Positions 35,373 through 43,910 of a stretch of 64,000 nt of DNA are shown piece after piece. The first letter of the stretch is position 1. Every line of letters starts with the position of its first letter. Both the position numbers and the translations under genes were made by a program. The stretch lies in the NCBI GenBank assembly GCA_052148715.1, contig JBKQHQ010000216.1, positions 62,001 to 126,000 on the forward strand. The letters are read 5' to 3'. Source of the DNA: JBKQHQ01 sp052148715. Its GTDB lineage: Bacteria; Pseudomonadota; Alphaproteobacteria; Rhizobiales; Xanthobacteraceae. The notes under the pieces are model-generated. The model had not been told where the DNA came from and searched no databases. It was given only the letters and a program-made list of their open reading frames with translations.

Positions 35373-36398
35373 GTGAACCGGCGATGGACCCATATTGCGG
35401 GAGCTGCGGCGTTCGGAATGTTGATCGGCGTCGGCGCCGGCTGGTGGTGGCATCGCCAAGCACCGAACGAGGGCGCGATTCCGTTGCCGGCGGGCTGCTT
35501 GACGGTTCAGGATTTGCCGCAATCGCCTGGCGCCGGCATGGTGTGGATTCCGAGCGCGCGGTTCGAGATGGGCTCGGAGCAGTTTCGGCCCGAGGAAGCG
35601 CCGGTCCGAGATGTGGCCGTCGCCGGCTTCTGGATCGACAGCCACGATGTGACGAACGCCCAATTCCGACGCTTCGTCACCGAGACCGGGTACGTGACCG
35701 TAGCTGAACGCCCCGGAAAATCGCCGAACGATCCCGAGGCCGGCTCGTTTGTTTTCATCCGGACCGAGGAGGTGTCCAACTTCCAAGACATCGGACAATG
35801 GTGGAAGTTTGTTCCGGGCGCGAGCTGGCGTCATCCGGAGGGTCCGATGAGCGACTTGTCGAGGCGGGAGAGCCATCCCGTGGTGCATGTCGCATATGAA
35901 GATGCCGTGGCCTATGCGCGATGGGCCGGTCACGACCTGCCGAGCGAAGCCCAATGGGAATACGCGGCAAGAGGCGGTCTCGACGCCGCGCCGTTCGTCT
36001 GGGGCACCGACCCTGAACCGGAAGGAAAACCGCGGGCCAACTATTGGCACGGTGTCTTTCCGTTCTGGAACCGCAACGCCGGTGGCTACGTCGGTACGCT
36101 GCCGGTCGGTTGCTTTCCGGCCAACGGCTTTGGCCTCTACGATATGGCCGGAAACGTATGGCAGTGGACGCGCGATCCTTGGCAAGGTGAAAGCGCTCTG
36201 GACGCATCACCCGCTCGCCAGGCCCGGCCCGCGGAGGCGCATGTCATCAAGGGGGGCTCGTTTCTTTGCGCCGACAATTTCTGCATGCGTTACCGGCCGG
36301 CGGCGCGCCAGCCCGGCGACACTTCGGTCGGAGCGTCACATACCGGCTTCCGCACCGTTTGGGACGGACCGCCGCCTGACAATGCCGCACCCAAATGA
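35373..36398 (+). CDS. Formylglycine-generating enzyme (sulfatase-modifying factor)
   Basis: A 341-residue FGE-type protein that oxidises the sulfatase active-site Cys to formylglycine. Residues 1-30 form a membrane anchor or signal. The FGE fold is clear: GMVWIPSARFEMGS, FWIDSHDVTNAQFRRFVTETGY, HPVVHVAYEDAVAYARWAG, LPSEAQWEYAARGG, NGFGLYDMAGNVWQWTRD. Both catalytic copper-binding cysteines of true FGEs are present in GGSFLCADNFCMRYR (Cys299 and Cys304). GTG at 35373 is chosen because AGGAG lies 8 bases upstream; another GTG at 35364 overlaps that site. Operonic with the sulfatase. Confidence 0.93.
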   Translation: MNRRWTHIAGAAAFGMLIGVGAGWWWHRQAPNEGAIPLPAGCLTVQDLPQSPGAGMVWIPSARFEMGSEQFRPEEAPVRDVAVAGFWIDSHDVTNAQFRRFVTETGYVTVAERPGKSPNDPEAGSFVFIRTEEVSNFQDIGQWWKFVPGASWRHPEGPMSDLSRRESHPVVHVAYEDAVAYARWAGHDLPSEAQWEYAARGGLDAAPFVWGTDPEPEGKPRANYWHGVFPFWNRNAGGYVGTLPVGCFPANGFGLYDMAGNVWQWTRDPWQGESALDASPARQARPAEAHVIKGGSFLCADNFCMRYRPAARQPGDTSVGASHTGFRTVWDGPPPDNAAPK

Positions 36399-36652
36399 CC
36401 GGCGCGCAAACCCACGGCTTCGGCGGCGATCGAGCGGTCGCGTCACGTGCCCGCCATATGCTGAGCGCCTTGAAGCAGCCGGAAAGTTTTGTTAAGCAAA
36501 TGGTACTATAGGTGTCGGCTCCTGGCTCCTAGTGCCGGGAGTCAGAATCTTAGAAACGGTTAGACGGACTGCACGATCATCCCGCGCGCGGGCCGAGCAA
36601 ATGATCCTGCCGGAACAGAAGCTCTGCCTCGGGCGCAACATTTAGGTGGGAC

Positions 36653-37255
36653 ATGTTTAGTGGAAAATCTCTCTTTGTCACGTTAGCGGCCGCAGCCGTT
36701 GCAAGCGTGATCGCAGCGACGGCCCGCGCCAACATTCTCATCGCGGTCGACAAGAGCACGCAGCAGATGTCGGTGTCGGTCGACGGCGCGCCGCGCTACC
36801 AATGGAGCGTATCGACGGGGCGGGCGGGCTACGGCACCCCCAGCGGCACCTACCACCCACAGCGGCTGGAGACGACATGGTTCTCCAAGGCGTACTACAA
36901 CTCCCCGATGCCGCATTCGATCTTCTTCCATGGCGGCTATGCGATTCACGGCAGCTACGAGATCAATCGCCTGGGCGGACCGGCCTCGCATGGCTGCATC
37001 AGGCTGCATCCGTCGAACGCGGCAACGTTGTTCGCGCTGGTCAAGCAGGAGGGCATGGGTGCGACCACGATCGTCGTGTCCGGCCAAAGTGGAGCGGTCG
37101 CAGGTCGCCCGGACCCCGCGATCCAGACCGAGGACAACTTTTTCGAGCGGGGATTTTTTAGGCCTGACTACGACTCGCGATATGCGCCGCCGCCGGCGGG
37201 TTATCCGCGGCAGCCGCGCGGCGGTTACGAGTATCCCTTCAATGAGCGGTATTGA
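36653..37255 (+). CDS. L,D-transpeptidase (YkuD family)
   Basis: A 200-residue exported protein (signal peptide 1-26, cleavage after ARA). The YkuD catalytic domain spans about 27-140, with His99-Gly100 and SHGCIR at 112-117; Cys115 is the nucleophile. It should form or edit 3-3 peptidoglycan cross-links or attach proteins to peptidoglycan. The C-terminal 60 residues are low complexity (Pro/Tyr/Arg/Gly-rich). TAGGTGGG precedes the ATG. Confidence 0.93.
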   Translation: MFSGKSLFVTLAAAAVASVIAATARANILIAVDKSTQQMSVSVDGAPRYQWSVSTGRAGYGTPSGTYHPQRLETTWFSKAYYNSPMPHSIFFHGGYAIHGSYEINRLGGPASHGCIRLHPSNAATLFALVKQEGMGATTIVVSGQSGAVAGRPDPAIQTEDNFFERGFFRPDYDSRYAPPPAGYPRQPRGGYEYPFNERY

Positions 37256-37521
37256 TCGCGGCGAGAGGAAGAAATACCAGATTAATACCTTGGCATGCTT
37301 CAGCTTCGCTTCGCGGCGGGAGCAAACATTACACTATTTTAATCCTGCAGGTGTAATCTGACCAAACTGTAACTTGCAAGTTTCTTGATTCATCACATTA
37401 TTACGCCACGGCATGGCCGTGGTCAGATTCGTTGTGATTTCAGATGCCCGTGTCAGCGAACCTTGACCTCAACGAGTGAAAGCGCGCGGGCGAACTTCTA
37501 CATGCAACGGGGGTTGCGCGT

Positions 37522-37650
37522 ATGTTGCGCAAATCCGCTTACGGACGCTACGCCCACTACCTCGGCGAGGGGGCCGCAGTCCTGGTTATCTTGACCTTCA
37601 TGACCTTCGCCATCGTGCCGATGCTGCTGCCTTTGATCGGTAGCCGATAG
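37522..37650 (+). CDS. Putative 42-residue single-span membrane protein
   Basis: Reads MLRKSAYGRYAHYLGEGAA, then a membrane helix (VLVILTFMTFAIVPMLLPLIG) and SR stop. The positive-inside arrangement and hydrophobic length fit a small inner-membrane protein. A weak purine-rich GGGGG lies 10 bases upstream of the ATG. No family known to me; it could be chance. Confidence 0.4.
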   Translation: MLRKSAYGRYAHYLGEGAAVLVILTFMTFAIVPMLLPLIGSR

Positions 37651-37753
37651 CCGGCAGCGCTCTGTCGCGGCCTCTTGGGTCCGTGCGGGCGCTGGCGCCA
37701 ACCCCGCTCCAGCTGAGTGCCCGGATGGCCAGTTCTATCCTCCACAGCGCACG

Positions 37754-39298
37754 CTATCGCGCCGCCTTGACGGCAGCGCGCGCGGCTTCGGCGCCGCCCA
37801 TGATGGCGCCCGAGAATCCGCCGCCAAACGTGAATGCAGATGCGAGCAACAGCCCCGCTATGTGCGTCCGTGGCGTGAGGCCGAACGCTTGTCCCGGGCT
37901 CCCGTACGGGGCGAAACCGTAGACCGCGCCACCCGGCGTATTGAGGTATTGGTGCATGGTGTCGGCGGTCGACATCTCCCGCTGCACTACGGCGCGGGCG
38001 ATGCCGGGGAACTCCCGATCGAGGTCGCCGATCAAGCGGTCCATCCACCGTTCCTTGCGGGCGTGCTTCGCATCCGCGCTGAGGCCGGTCCAGTTGTCGA
38101 GCCGATCGACGCTGCAGAACGATCCGAGATAGGGGCCCGCCTCGTTCAGGCCGCTATCGATCTTGTGAAAGTCGACGAACACGTAAGACGGCAGGCGGTC
38201 ACCGGGCTCCTCCCCCATGATCGCGCCGACCTCTCGCATTTGTGCGAGCGATTTCATCCAGGCCGGAAAAATGAACGTCGAATAGCTGCCGACCCCGAAC
38301 TCGGCGGCGGGACGACTGAGCCCAACCGAGATGGTCCACAGCGAAATCGAAAGGCGGCGCTCGCCGTAGGGCGCGAGAAAGGCTTCGCGCTTGTTCTCCT
38401 GCAGCATCTTGGCAAGCACATGCGGCGCCGCATTGCCGAACACGACCGGCGCAAACTCGACTTGGGGATCGCCGCCCTCCCGCGCGTGGTGGCCGACGCC
38501 GACGATCCGCTCGCCCTCGAGCAGCAGGGCATCAACCTCCCGCCCGGCTTCGACCACGCCATCGGCCTGGCGGATCAATCGGACCAGCTGATCGCTCAGC
38601 GCCTGCGAGCCGCCGCGCACGTAGTGCCCGCCGCCTTTAAGATAGGAGGCTTGCGGAATGGCATAGCGCAAGAAGAGCATCTCGTCGGGATCGTCGTGAT
38701 AGTAGCCGAGATTGGCGGCGAGCGTCATCTTGATTACTTCGTCGGCGCCGAACAATTCATTGAGCACGGCGCCGACCGTGGCGCGCCCCTCGCGGATGAG
38801 CGGCCAAAGCCGACGCACCGCCTCCGGCGCATGCGTCAGCCACCACATCCGGTCGTCCTGATGACGACTGGCGAAACTAACGGCCTCCAGGGCCGCCACG
38901 ATACGGCGGAAATACTCTCGCAATCCTGCTTCATGCTGAGGAAAACGCGCCACGGCCGCCGCCTGTGCAGCCTCGACGCCATGCGGAATCACAAATGGTG
39001 CACCCATTTGCGGCCCACGCACCTCCTGTAGTTCGCCGACATCGACAAAGGTGAGATCGCGGTCGAGCCCGAGCGAACGCAACACCGGCAACTTCGGGTC
39101 ATCATCATCCAACCCGTTGATTTCGTGGAGTGAGGCTTCGATGGCAAGCCCGCCGTGGCGATAGACCGTGGCGGCTCCGCCGAAGCTGCCGTTGCGCTCG
39201 AGAACGAGAACCCGGCGTCCCGTGCGCGCATAGAGCGCTCCGGCCGTGAGCCCGCCAAGTCCCGAGCCCACAACGATCGCGTCAAACCGTCGTGCCAT
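37754..39298 (-). CDS. Phytoene-desaturase-like FAD-dependent oxidoreductase
   Basis: A 514-residue CrtI/CrtO-type flavoprotein. The N-terminal Rossmann motif is FDAIVVGSGLGGLTAGALYARTGRRVLVLERN, with GGAATVY next; a C-terminal segment AFGLTPRTHIAGLLLASAFTFGGGFSGAIMGG closes the FAD site. Such proteins desaturate or isomerise polyenes, or oxidise retinoid-like compounds; no carotenoid genes are nearby, so the substrate is open. The ATG at 39298 is preferred over 39307 and 39322 because GAGG sits about 9 bases upstream. Confidence 0.9.
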   Translation of the reverse strand: MARRFDAIVVGSGLGGLTAGALYARTGRRVLVLERNGSFGGAATVYRHGGLAIEASLHEINGLDDDDPKLPVLRSLGLDRDLTFVDVGELQEVRGPQMGAPFVIPHGVEAAQAAAVARFPQHEAGLREYFRRIVAALEAVSFASRHQDDRMWWLTHAPEAVRRLWPLIREGRATVGAVLNELFGADEVIKMTLAANLGYYHDDPDEMLFLRYAIPQASYLKGGGHYVRGGSQALSDQLVRLIRQADGVVEAGREVDALLLEGERIVGVGHHAREGGDPQVEFAPVVFGNAAPHVLAKMLQENKREAFLAPYGERRLSISLWTISVGLSRPAAEFGVGSYSTFIFPAWMKSLAQMREVGAIMGEEPGDRLPSYVFVDFHKIDSGLNEAGPYLGSFCSVDRLDNWTGLSADAKHARKERWMDRLIGDLDREFPGIARAVVQREMSTADTMHQYLNTPGGAVYGFAPYGSPGQAFGLTPRTHIAGLLLASAFTFGGGFSGAIMGGAEAARAAVKAAR

Positions 39299-39488
39299 GG
39301 CCGCCATCCTCGCTCGCGTCAAAGGTTGGAATTTCTAACATCAATCCGCGTTCGCAGACTTGATCCAGATCATTCGTCGAGCCTTCTGCGGCCGAGGCTG
39401 TGAAACATCGGCCCCTCCGGCTTGCAGCCGGAACCGGCGGCGTGCACGATGAGAATCGCGCAATGAGGCAACTGGGGAGGTTGACGTG

Positions 39489-39778
39489 GTGAAACGACTG
39501 ATTTCCGTGACGTATTCGGCTCGGCACTTATGGTGTCGATGCCGCCGACCGCTCACGCGGCTGGTCCCGGATTCTGCCGCGATTACGCAGGGGCTGCTCT
39601 GAAGCAGGTCGAAATAGCGCTATCCACCCCCGCGTGCAAGCCCGGGCTGCAGGGTGCTCGCTGGTCGGCGGATTTCCGCGTTCATTACGACTGGTGTCTC
39701 GGGGCTTCCCCGGGCGATGTCGATTCCGAGCGCGGTGCGCGCACCGGCTACATCAGAGGCTGCCGAGGTATGTACTAA
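39489..39778 (+). pseudogene. Frameshifted small secreted protein
   Basis: A GTG with a strong GGGAGG site opens VKRLISVT; after a 2-base slip the frame continues FGSALMVSMPPTAHA|AGPGFCRDYAGAAL, a complete signal peptide and mature start. The mature part (CRDYA..AL, CKPGLQGARWSADFRVHYDWCLG, GYIRGC) resembles small secreted proteins of rhizobia with a WS-x-D..H..WC core. As written, start and body are in different frames, so it is either a recent pseudogene or a sequencing error. Confidence 0.5.
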
Positions 39779-39869
39779 ATGGCTGCATGAATACGGGCTG
39801 CGTTCATCGCTGCGGCAAGAAAGTTGAAGGTGCCGCGGCGGTGCTAACAGCCCGCATAGCCGACTACTC

Positions 39870-40901
39870 TCAACCGAACAGCCGCCCTTTTAGGATGCGC
39901 ACGCCGAAGCGGTCGCCGACCTTGGCGGATTGCGACGGAACAAGCTCCAGCTCGACGAGCTCGCCCGCACCGAGCGCGAGCGCGACGCGCCGCCCGGTTG
40001 AGGTTCTGCGCACGCTCGTCACGATGCCGATAAGCTCGGCGGCGTCGGCCGGCGCGAGCTCGACATCGCCCGGGCGCAGGTACAAACGGCCGGCGCCTTT
40101 GGCGGAGCCGACAATCTCGGCGGCGAGGGTCTTGCCGTCGAAGCGCACGCCGCCGTCGGCACATTGCACAGTGATGCTCGTCGTGTCGCCGACGAACGAC
40201 ATGACGAAGGCCGAAGCCGGAGCGTCGTAGACCTCATCCGCCGTTCCGACCTGCTCGAGCCGTCCATCGTTGAGAATGGCAACGCGGTCGGCCAATTCGA
40301 GAGCTTCTTCCTGATCATGGGTGACGAAGACGGTCGTATGGCCGGTCCGATCGTGCAGCTCGCGCAACCAATGACGCAAGTCCTTACGCACCTTGGCATC
40401 GAGGGCACCGAACGGCTCATCCAGGAGCAACACCCGCGGCTCGACCGCAAGCGCGCGTGCGAGCGCTATTCGCTGACGCTGGCCGCCGGATAGCTGCGCC
40501 GGATAGCGCCGTTCCAGCCCCGGCAACTGCACCAGATCAAGCAGCTCGCGAACGCGCCGGCGAATCTCGCCGTCGTCCGGGCGGGCATCGCGCGGACGCA
40601 CCCGCAAGCCATAGGCGATGTTCTCGAGCACGGTCATATGCTTGAACAAGGCGTATTGCTGAAACACGAAGCCGATGCGCCGGCTCTGCACCGGCACACC
40701 GGTCGCGTCCTCGTCGCCGAAATAGACCTTGCCGGCGCTCGGCGTCTCGAGCCCGGCAATGATGCGCAAGAGCGTCGTCTTGCCGGAGCCGGACGGCCCC
40801 AGGAGCGCGATCAGCTCACCGCTTTCGATCCGCAGGCTGACGCCGCGCAACGCCCCGGTCGTGCCGAAGTCCTTGGCGATATCGACGACGCGGATTTGCA
40901 C
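39870..40901 (-). CDS. cysA: Sulfate/thiosulfate ABC transporter ATP-binding protein CysA
   Basis: A 343-residue ABC ATPase that powers sulfate uptake. Walker A is LLGPSGSGKTTLL, signature LSGGQRQRIALARAL, Walker B VLLLDEPFGALD, and the switch His is in VFVTHDQEEA. A C-terminal TOBE-type regulatory region (about 240-343) contains YLRPGDVEL. The start is a GTG at 40901 with GGAGACCGAG upstream; no ATG fits, since the family begins with IxVxxIxKxFG. Last gene of the sbp-cysT-cysW-cysA operon, 14 bases after cysW. Confidence 0.95.
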   Translation of the reverse strand: MQIRVVDIAKDFGTTGALRGVSLRIESGELIALLGPSGSGKTTLLRIIAGLETPSAGKVYFGDEDATGVPVQSRRIGFVFQQYALFKHMTVLENIAYGLRVRPRDARPDDGEIRRRVRELLDLVQLPGLERRYPAQLSGGQRQRIALARALAVEPRVLLLDEPFGALDAKVRKDLRHWLRELHDRTGHTTVFVTHDQEEALELADRVAILNDGRLEQVGTADEVYDAPASAFVMSFVGDTTSITVQCADGGVRFDGKTLAAEIVGSAKGAGRLYLRPGDVELAPADAAELIGIVTSVRRTSTGRRVALALGAGELVELELVPSQSAKVGDRFGVRILKGRLFG

Positions 40902-40915
40902 CTCGGTCTCCAGAT

Positions 40916-41806
40916 CTAAATGCGCGTCCCGCCCGCGATGGCTTCCCCGTAGCGCCATTCGAGCACGGTCTTGGCCGCAAGAGTCACGAGCGCGAGCAAA
41001 GCAAGCAGCGAGGCCATCGCGAAGGCCGCGACGAAATTGTACTCGTTGTAGAGGATCTCGACGTGCAGCGGCATCGTGTTGGTGAGGCCGCGGATATGGC
41101 CGGAGACGACGGCGACGGCGCCGAACTCGCCCATCGCCCGCGCATTGCAAAGGAGCACGCCATAGAGCAACCCCCACCTGATATTGGGAAGGGTCACGGT
41201 GAGGAACGCGCGCCACCCGCCGGCACCCAATGTGAGGGCGGCCTCCTCGTCGGCATTGCCTTGCTCCTGCATGAGCGGGATGAGCTCGCGGGCGACGAAC
41301 GGAAACGTCACGAAAACCGTCGCCAGCACGATGCCCGGCAAGGCAAAGATGATCTCGATGCCGTGCGCCTTGAGCCAGGGGCCGAACAGGCCCTGGGCGC
41401 CGAACAGCAAGACATAGACGAGCCCGGAAACCACCGGGGAGACGGAGAACGGTATGTCGATGAGGGTAATGAGCAGGTTCTTGCCGATGAACTGAAACTT
41501 GGCGATCGCCCAGGACGCGGCGATGCCGAAGATCACGTTGAGCGGCACGGCGATGGCCGCGACCGTCAACGTCAGACGGATGGCCGCCTGCGCGTCCGGA
41601 TCGTGGAAGGTGCCGACATAGGCGGCAAAGCCCTTACGCAGAGCCTCGGTGAAGACGACAATCACCGGCAGGACGAGAAACAGGGCCACGAATATCAGCG
41701 CGCCGAGGATCATCGACCAGCGCGCGACGATGCCTTCCGTCGTCACCGGTTGGCGCTGCGGCGCCCGGCCGCGCCGCCACCGGCTGCGACCGCTCGCCTC
41801 ACGCAT
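40916..41806 (-). CDS. cysW: Sulfate ABC transporter permease CysW
   Basis: A 296-residue inner-membrane permease with about six helices. The coupling-helix EAA-type loop reads EEAALTLGAGGWRAFLTVTLPNIRWGLLYG, and AMGEFGAVAVVSG is characteristic of CysW/CysT. GGAGG precedes the ATG. The start overlaps the end of cysT by 8 bases, so translation is coupled. It forms the channel with CysT. Confidence 0.95.
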   Translation of the reverse strand: MREASGRSRWRRGRAPQRQPVTTEGIVARWSMILGALIFVALFLVLPVIVVFTEALRKGFAAYVGTFHDPDAQAAIRLTLTVAAIAVPLNVIFGIAASWAIAKFQFIGKNLLITLIDIPFSVSPVVSGLVYVLLFGAQGLFGPWLKAHGIEIIFALPGIVLATVFVTFPFVARELIPLMQEQGNADEEAALTLGAGGWRAFLTVTLPNIRWGLLYGVLLCNARAMGEFGAVAVVSGHIRGLTNTMPLHVEILYNEYNFVAAFAMASLLALLALVTLAAKTVLEWRYGEAIAGGTRI

Positions 41807-42641
41807 GGCCGAACCTCCGCTGGCTCCAGGCCTGGATCAAATTGACCAGGAGCAGGATGATGAACGAGAGGATCAGCATGATGGCGGCGATGGCCGTGGC
41901 GCCGGCGTAGTCGTACTCCTCGAGCTTGATGACGATGAGGAGCGGAGCGATCTCCGACACATAGGGCAAATTCCCGGCAATGAAGATCACGGAACCGTAC
42001 TCGCTGACGGCGCGCGCGAAGGCCAGGGCAAAGCCGGTCAGAACGGCCGGGGCGAGCATCGGCAGGATGATGCGCACGACGGTCTGCCGGCGGCTCGCTC
42101 CGAGCGTCGCGGAGGCTTCCTCGACCTCGCGCTCGATCTCGGCGATGAGCGGTTGCACGGTGCGCACCGCGAACGGCAAGCCGACAAAGACCAGGGCGAT
42201 GAAGATGCCGAGCGGCGTGAAAGCCGCCCGAATGCCGACCGAGCCAAGAATCGCGCCGACCCAGCCGGTCGGCGCATAGAGCGTCGCGAGCGCAATCCCG
42301 GCGACCGCCGTCGGCAGCGCGAACGGCAGGTCGACGGTCGCATCGATGAGCTTGCGTCCGGGAAACCGATAGCGCGTGAGCACCCAAGCCACGAGCAGGC
42401 CGAATGCTGAATCAACCACGGCGGCGGCCAACGCCAAGCCGAAGCTCACCCGCAACGCCGCCATCACGCGCGGGTCGCTCGCGATGGCCCAGAGACCGCT
42501 CAAGCCAAGGCCGGCGGCCTTTGCGACCAGCGCCGCCAGCGGCAACAGAACGATCAGTCCGAGATAAAGCAGCGTATAGCCGAGCGCGAGGCCGAAGCCG
42601 GGGATGGCGCTTGGTTGCTTCAAACGCGGTACGCTGATCAT
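41799..42641 (-). CDS. cysT: Sulfate ABC transporter permease CysT (CysU)
   Basis: A 280-residue permease with six predicted helices and the EAA loop EASATLGASRRQTVVRIILPMLAPAVLTGFALAFARAVSEYGSVIFIAGN, typical of CysT. The N-terminal sequence RLKQPSAIPGFGLALGYTLLYLGLIVLLPLAAL matches family starts. It lies 24 bases after the sbp stop and overlaps cysW. Confidence 0.95.
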   Translation of the reverse strand: MISVPRLKQPSAIPGFGLALGYTLLYLGLIVLLPLAALVAKAAGLGLSGLWAIASDPRVMAALRVSFGLALAAAVVDSAFGLLVAWVLTRYRFPGRKLIDATVDLPFALPTAVAGIALATLYAPTGWVGAILGSVGIRAAFTPLGIFIALVFVGLPFAVRTVQPLIAEIEREVEEASATLGASRRQTVVRIILPMLAPAVLTGFALAFARAVSEYGSVIFIAGNLPYVSEIAPLLIVIKLEEYDYAGATAIAAIMLILSFIILLLVNLIQAWSQRRFGHA

Positions 42642-42665
42642 GACCAGTCTGGCGCCGATGCAGGG

Positions 42666-43700
42666 TCAGCGATGGGCGTTCTTCATGATCTGATCGAAGA
42701 TCCCGCCATCACCGAAATGTTTCTTCTGCGCCTCGCCCCAACCGCCAAACACCCCGTCGATGGTGACGAGATTGACCGGGGCGAGCCGATCGCGATCCTC
42801 CTCGGCCGCGCTTGCAGGGTCGGCCGGCCGGTAGAAGTGCTTGGCGATCACGGCCTGCGCCGTCGGGGTGTAGAGGAAATCGAGATAGGCCTGCGCTGCC
42901 TTGCGCATCGGCTCAGCCTTGAGGTTGCCGTCGATCAGGGAGACCGCGGGCTCGGCGAGAATCGAAAGCGATGGCGTCACCAACTCGAACGCATCCGCGC
43001 CCATCTCCTGCAGCACGAGATGGGCCTCGTTCTCCCACGAGACGAGGACATCGCCGATGTTGCGGCGCCCGAACGTCGTCGACGCCCCGCGCGCGCCGGA
43101 GTCGAGCACGGTGACGTTGCGAAACAGCTGGGTCATGAAGTCCTCGACCTTCGCGTCATCCTTGAATGCATCGAGCGCATAGGCCCAGGCAGCGAGGTAA
43201 TTCCACCGCGCCCCGCCGGACGTCTTCGGGTTGGGGGTGACGATCGCGATACCCGGCTGCACTAGGTCATTCCAATCCTTGATGCCTTTCGGATTTCCCT
43301 TGCGCACGACGAAGATGATGGTCGACGTATACGGAGATGAATTGTTGGGCAATCGTCTTTGCCAATCGGCCGGAATCTTGCCGGTGGCGGCCGCAATGGC
43401 GTCGACGTCTCCGGCTAGCGCCAGCGTCACGACCGAGGCATCGAGCCCATCGATGACCGCCCGCGCCTGGGCGCCCGAGCCGCCGTGCGACATACGGATG
43501 GCCAGGCTTTCGCCGGTTTTGCTCTTCCAATCGGCGATGAACAACGCATTCAGGTCGCGATAGAGCTCGCGCGTCGGATCATACGACACGTTCAGCAGCG
43601 TTGTTTGCGCCGCTGCCTGGGTGGCGACCGAACCAGCCAGCGCGCTCGCCAACAGGAGTGCCTTGCCTTTACCCAATGAGAAGTCAACGTACCAGGCCAT
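42666..43700 (-). CDS. sbp: Periplasmic sulfate-binding protein
   Basis: A 344-residue solute-binding protein with signal peptide (hydrophobic 13-28, cleavage after QAAA near 31). Mature start LLNVSYDPTRELYRDLNALF, then SHGGSGAQARAVIDGLDASVVTLAL, FVVRKGNPKGIKDWNDL, PNPKTSGGARWNYLAAWAYAL and WENEAHL match the sulfate/thiosulfate-binding family; SHGGSGAQ contributes ligand contacts. GAGGTGG lies upstream of the ATG at 43700. First gene of the import operon, preceded by a promoter-like element with an embedded dyad. Confidence 0.95.
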   Translation of the reverse strand: MAWYVDFSLGKGKALLLASALAGSVATQAAAQTTLLNVSYDPTRELYRDLNALFIADWKSKTGESLAIRMSHGGSGAQARAVIDGLDASVVTLALAGDVDAIAAATGKIPADWQRRLPNNSSPYTSTIIFVVRKGNPKGIKDWNDLVQPGIAIVTPNPKTSGGARWNYLAAWAYALDAFKDDAKVEDFMTQLFRNVTVLDSGARGASTTFGRRNIGDVLVSWENEAHLVLQEMGADAFELVTPSLSILAEPAVSLIDGNLKAEPMRKAAQAYLDFLYTPTAQAVIAKHFYRPADPASAAEEDRDRLAPVNLVTIDGVFGGWGEAQKKHFGDGGIFDQIMKNAHR

Positions 43701-43760
43701 TGAACCACCTCGCCCGCGGCGCCGAACCGGCATCCACCTCGCCGGAACATGCGCGAGGAA

Positions 43761-43787
43761 GCGCCGCTTGTTTATAACAAGCGGCGC
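43761..43787. promoter_or_regulatory. Perfect 12-bp inverted repeat upstream of sbp
   Basis: GCGCCGCTTGTT and AACAAGCGGCGC form a perfect dyad around a 3-base centre (TAT), 61 bases before the sbp start. It overlaps the predicted -10 element, so a bound protein would block transcription. A sulfur-responsive repressor is an inference. It could alternatively form a strong RNA hairpin in the leader. Confidence 0.55.
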
Positions 43788-43802
43788 GACGCAAAACGAC
43801 AA
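43774..43802 (-). promoter_or_regulatory. Predicted sigma-70-type promoter of the sulfate operon
   Basis: On the minus strand TTGTCG (43802-43797) and TGTTAT (43779-43774) are separated by 17 bases, about 75 bases upstream of the sbp start. The -10 lies inside the inverted repeat. Confidence 0.4.
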
Positions 43803-43910
43803 TCCGCTTACGTTGATACGGATTTCGTGACGCGCTCGTGCTACGTTTTGCTAAATCGCGGGTTGCCGATCTTGCAAGGGCGGCGCTCGGCACCCTCCGC
43901 GGATCTGGGA

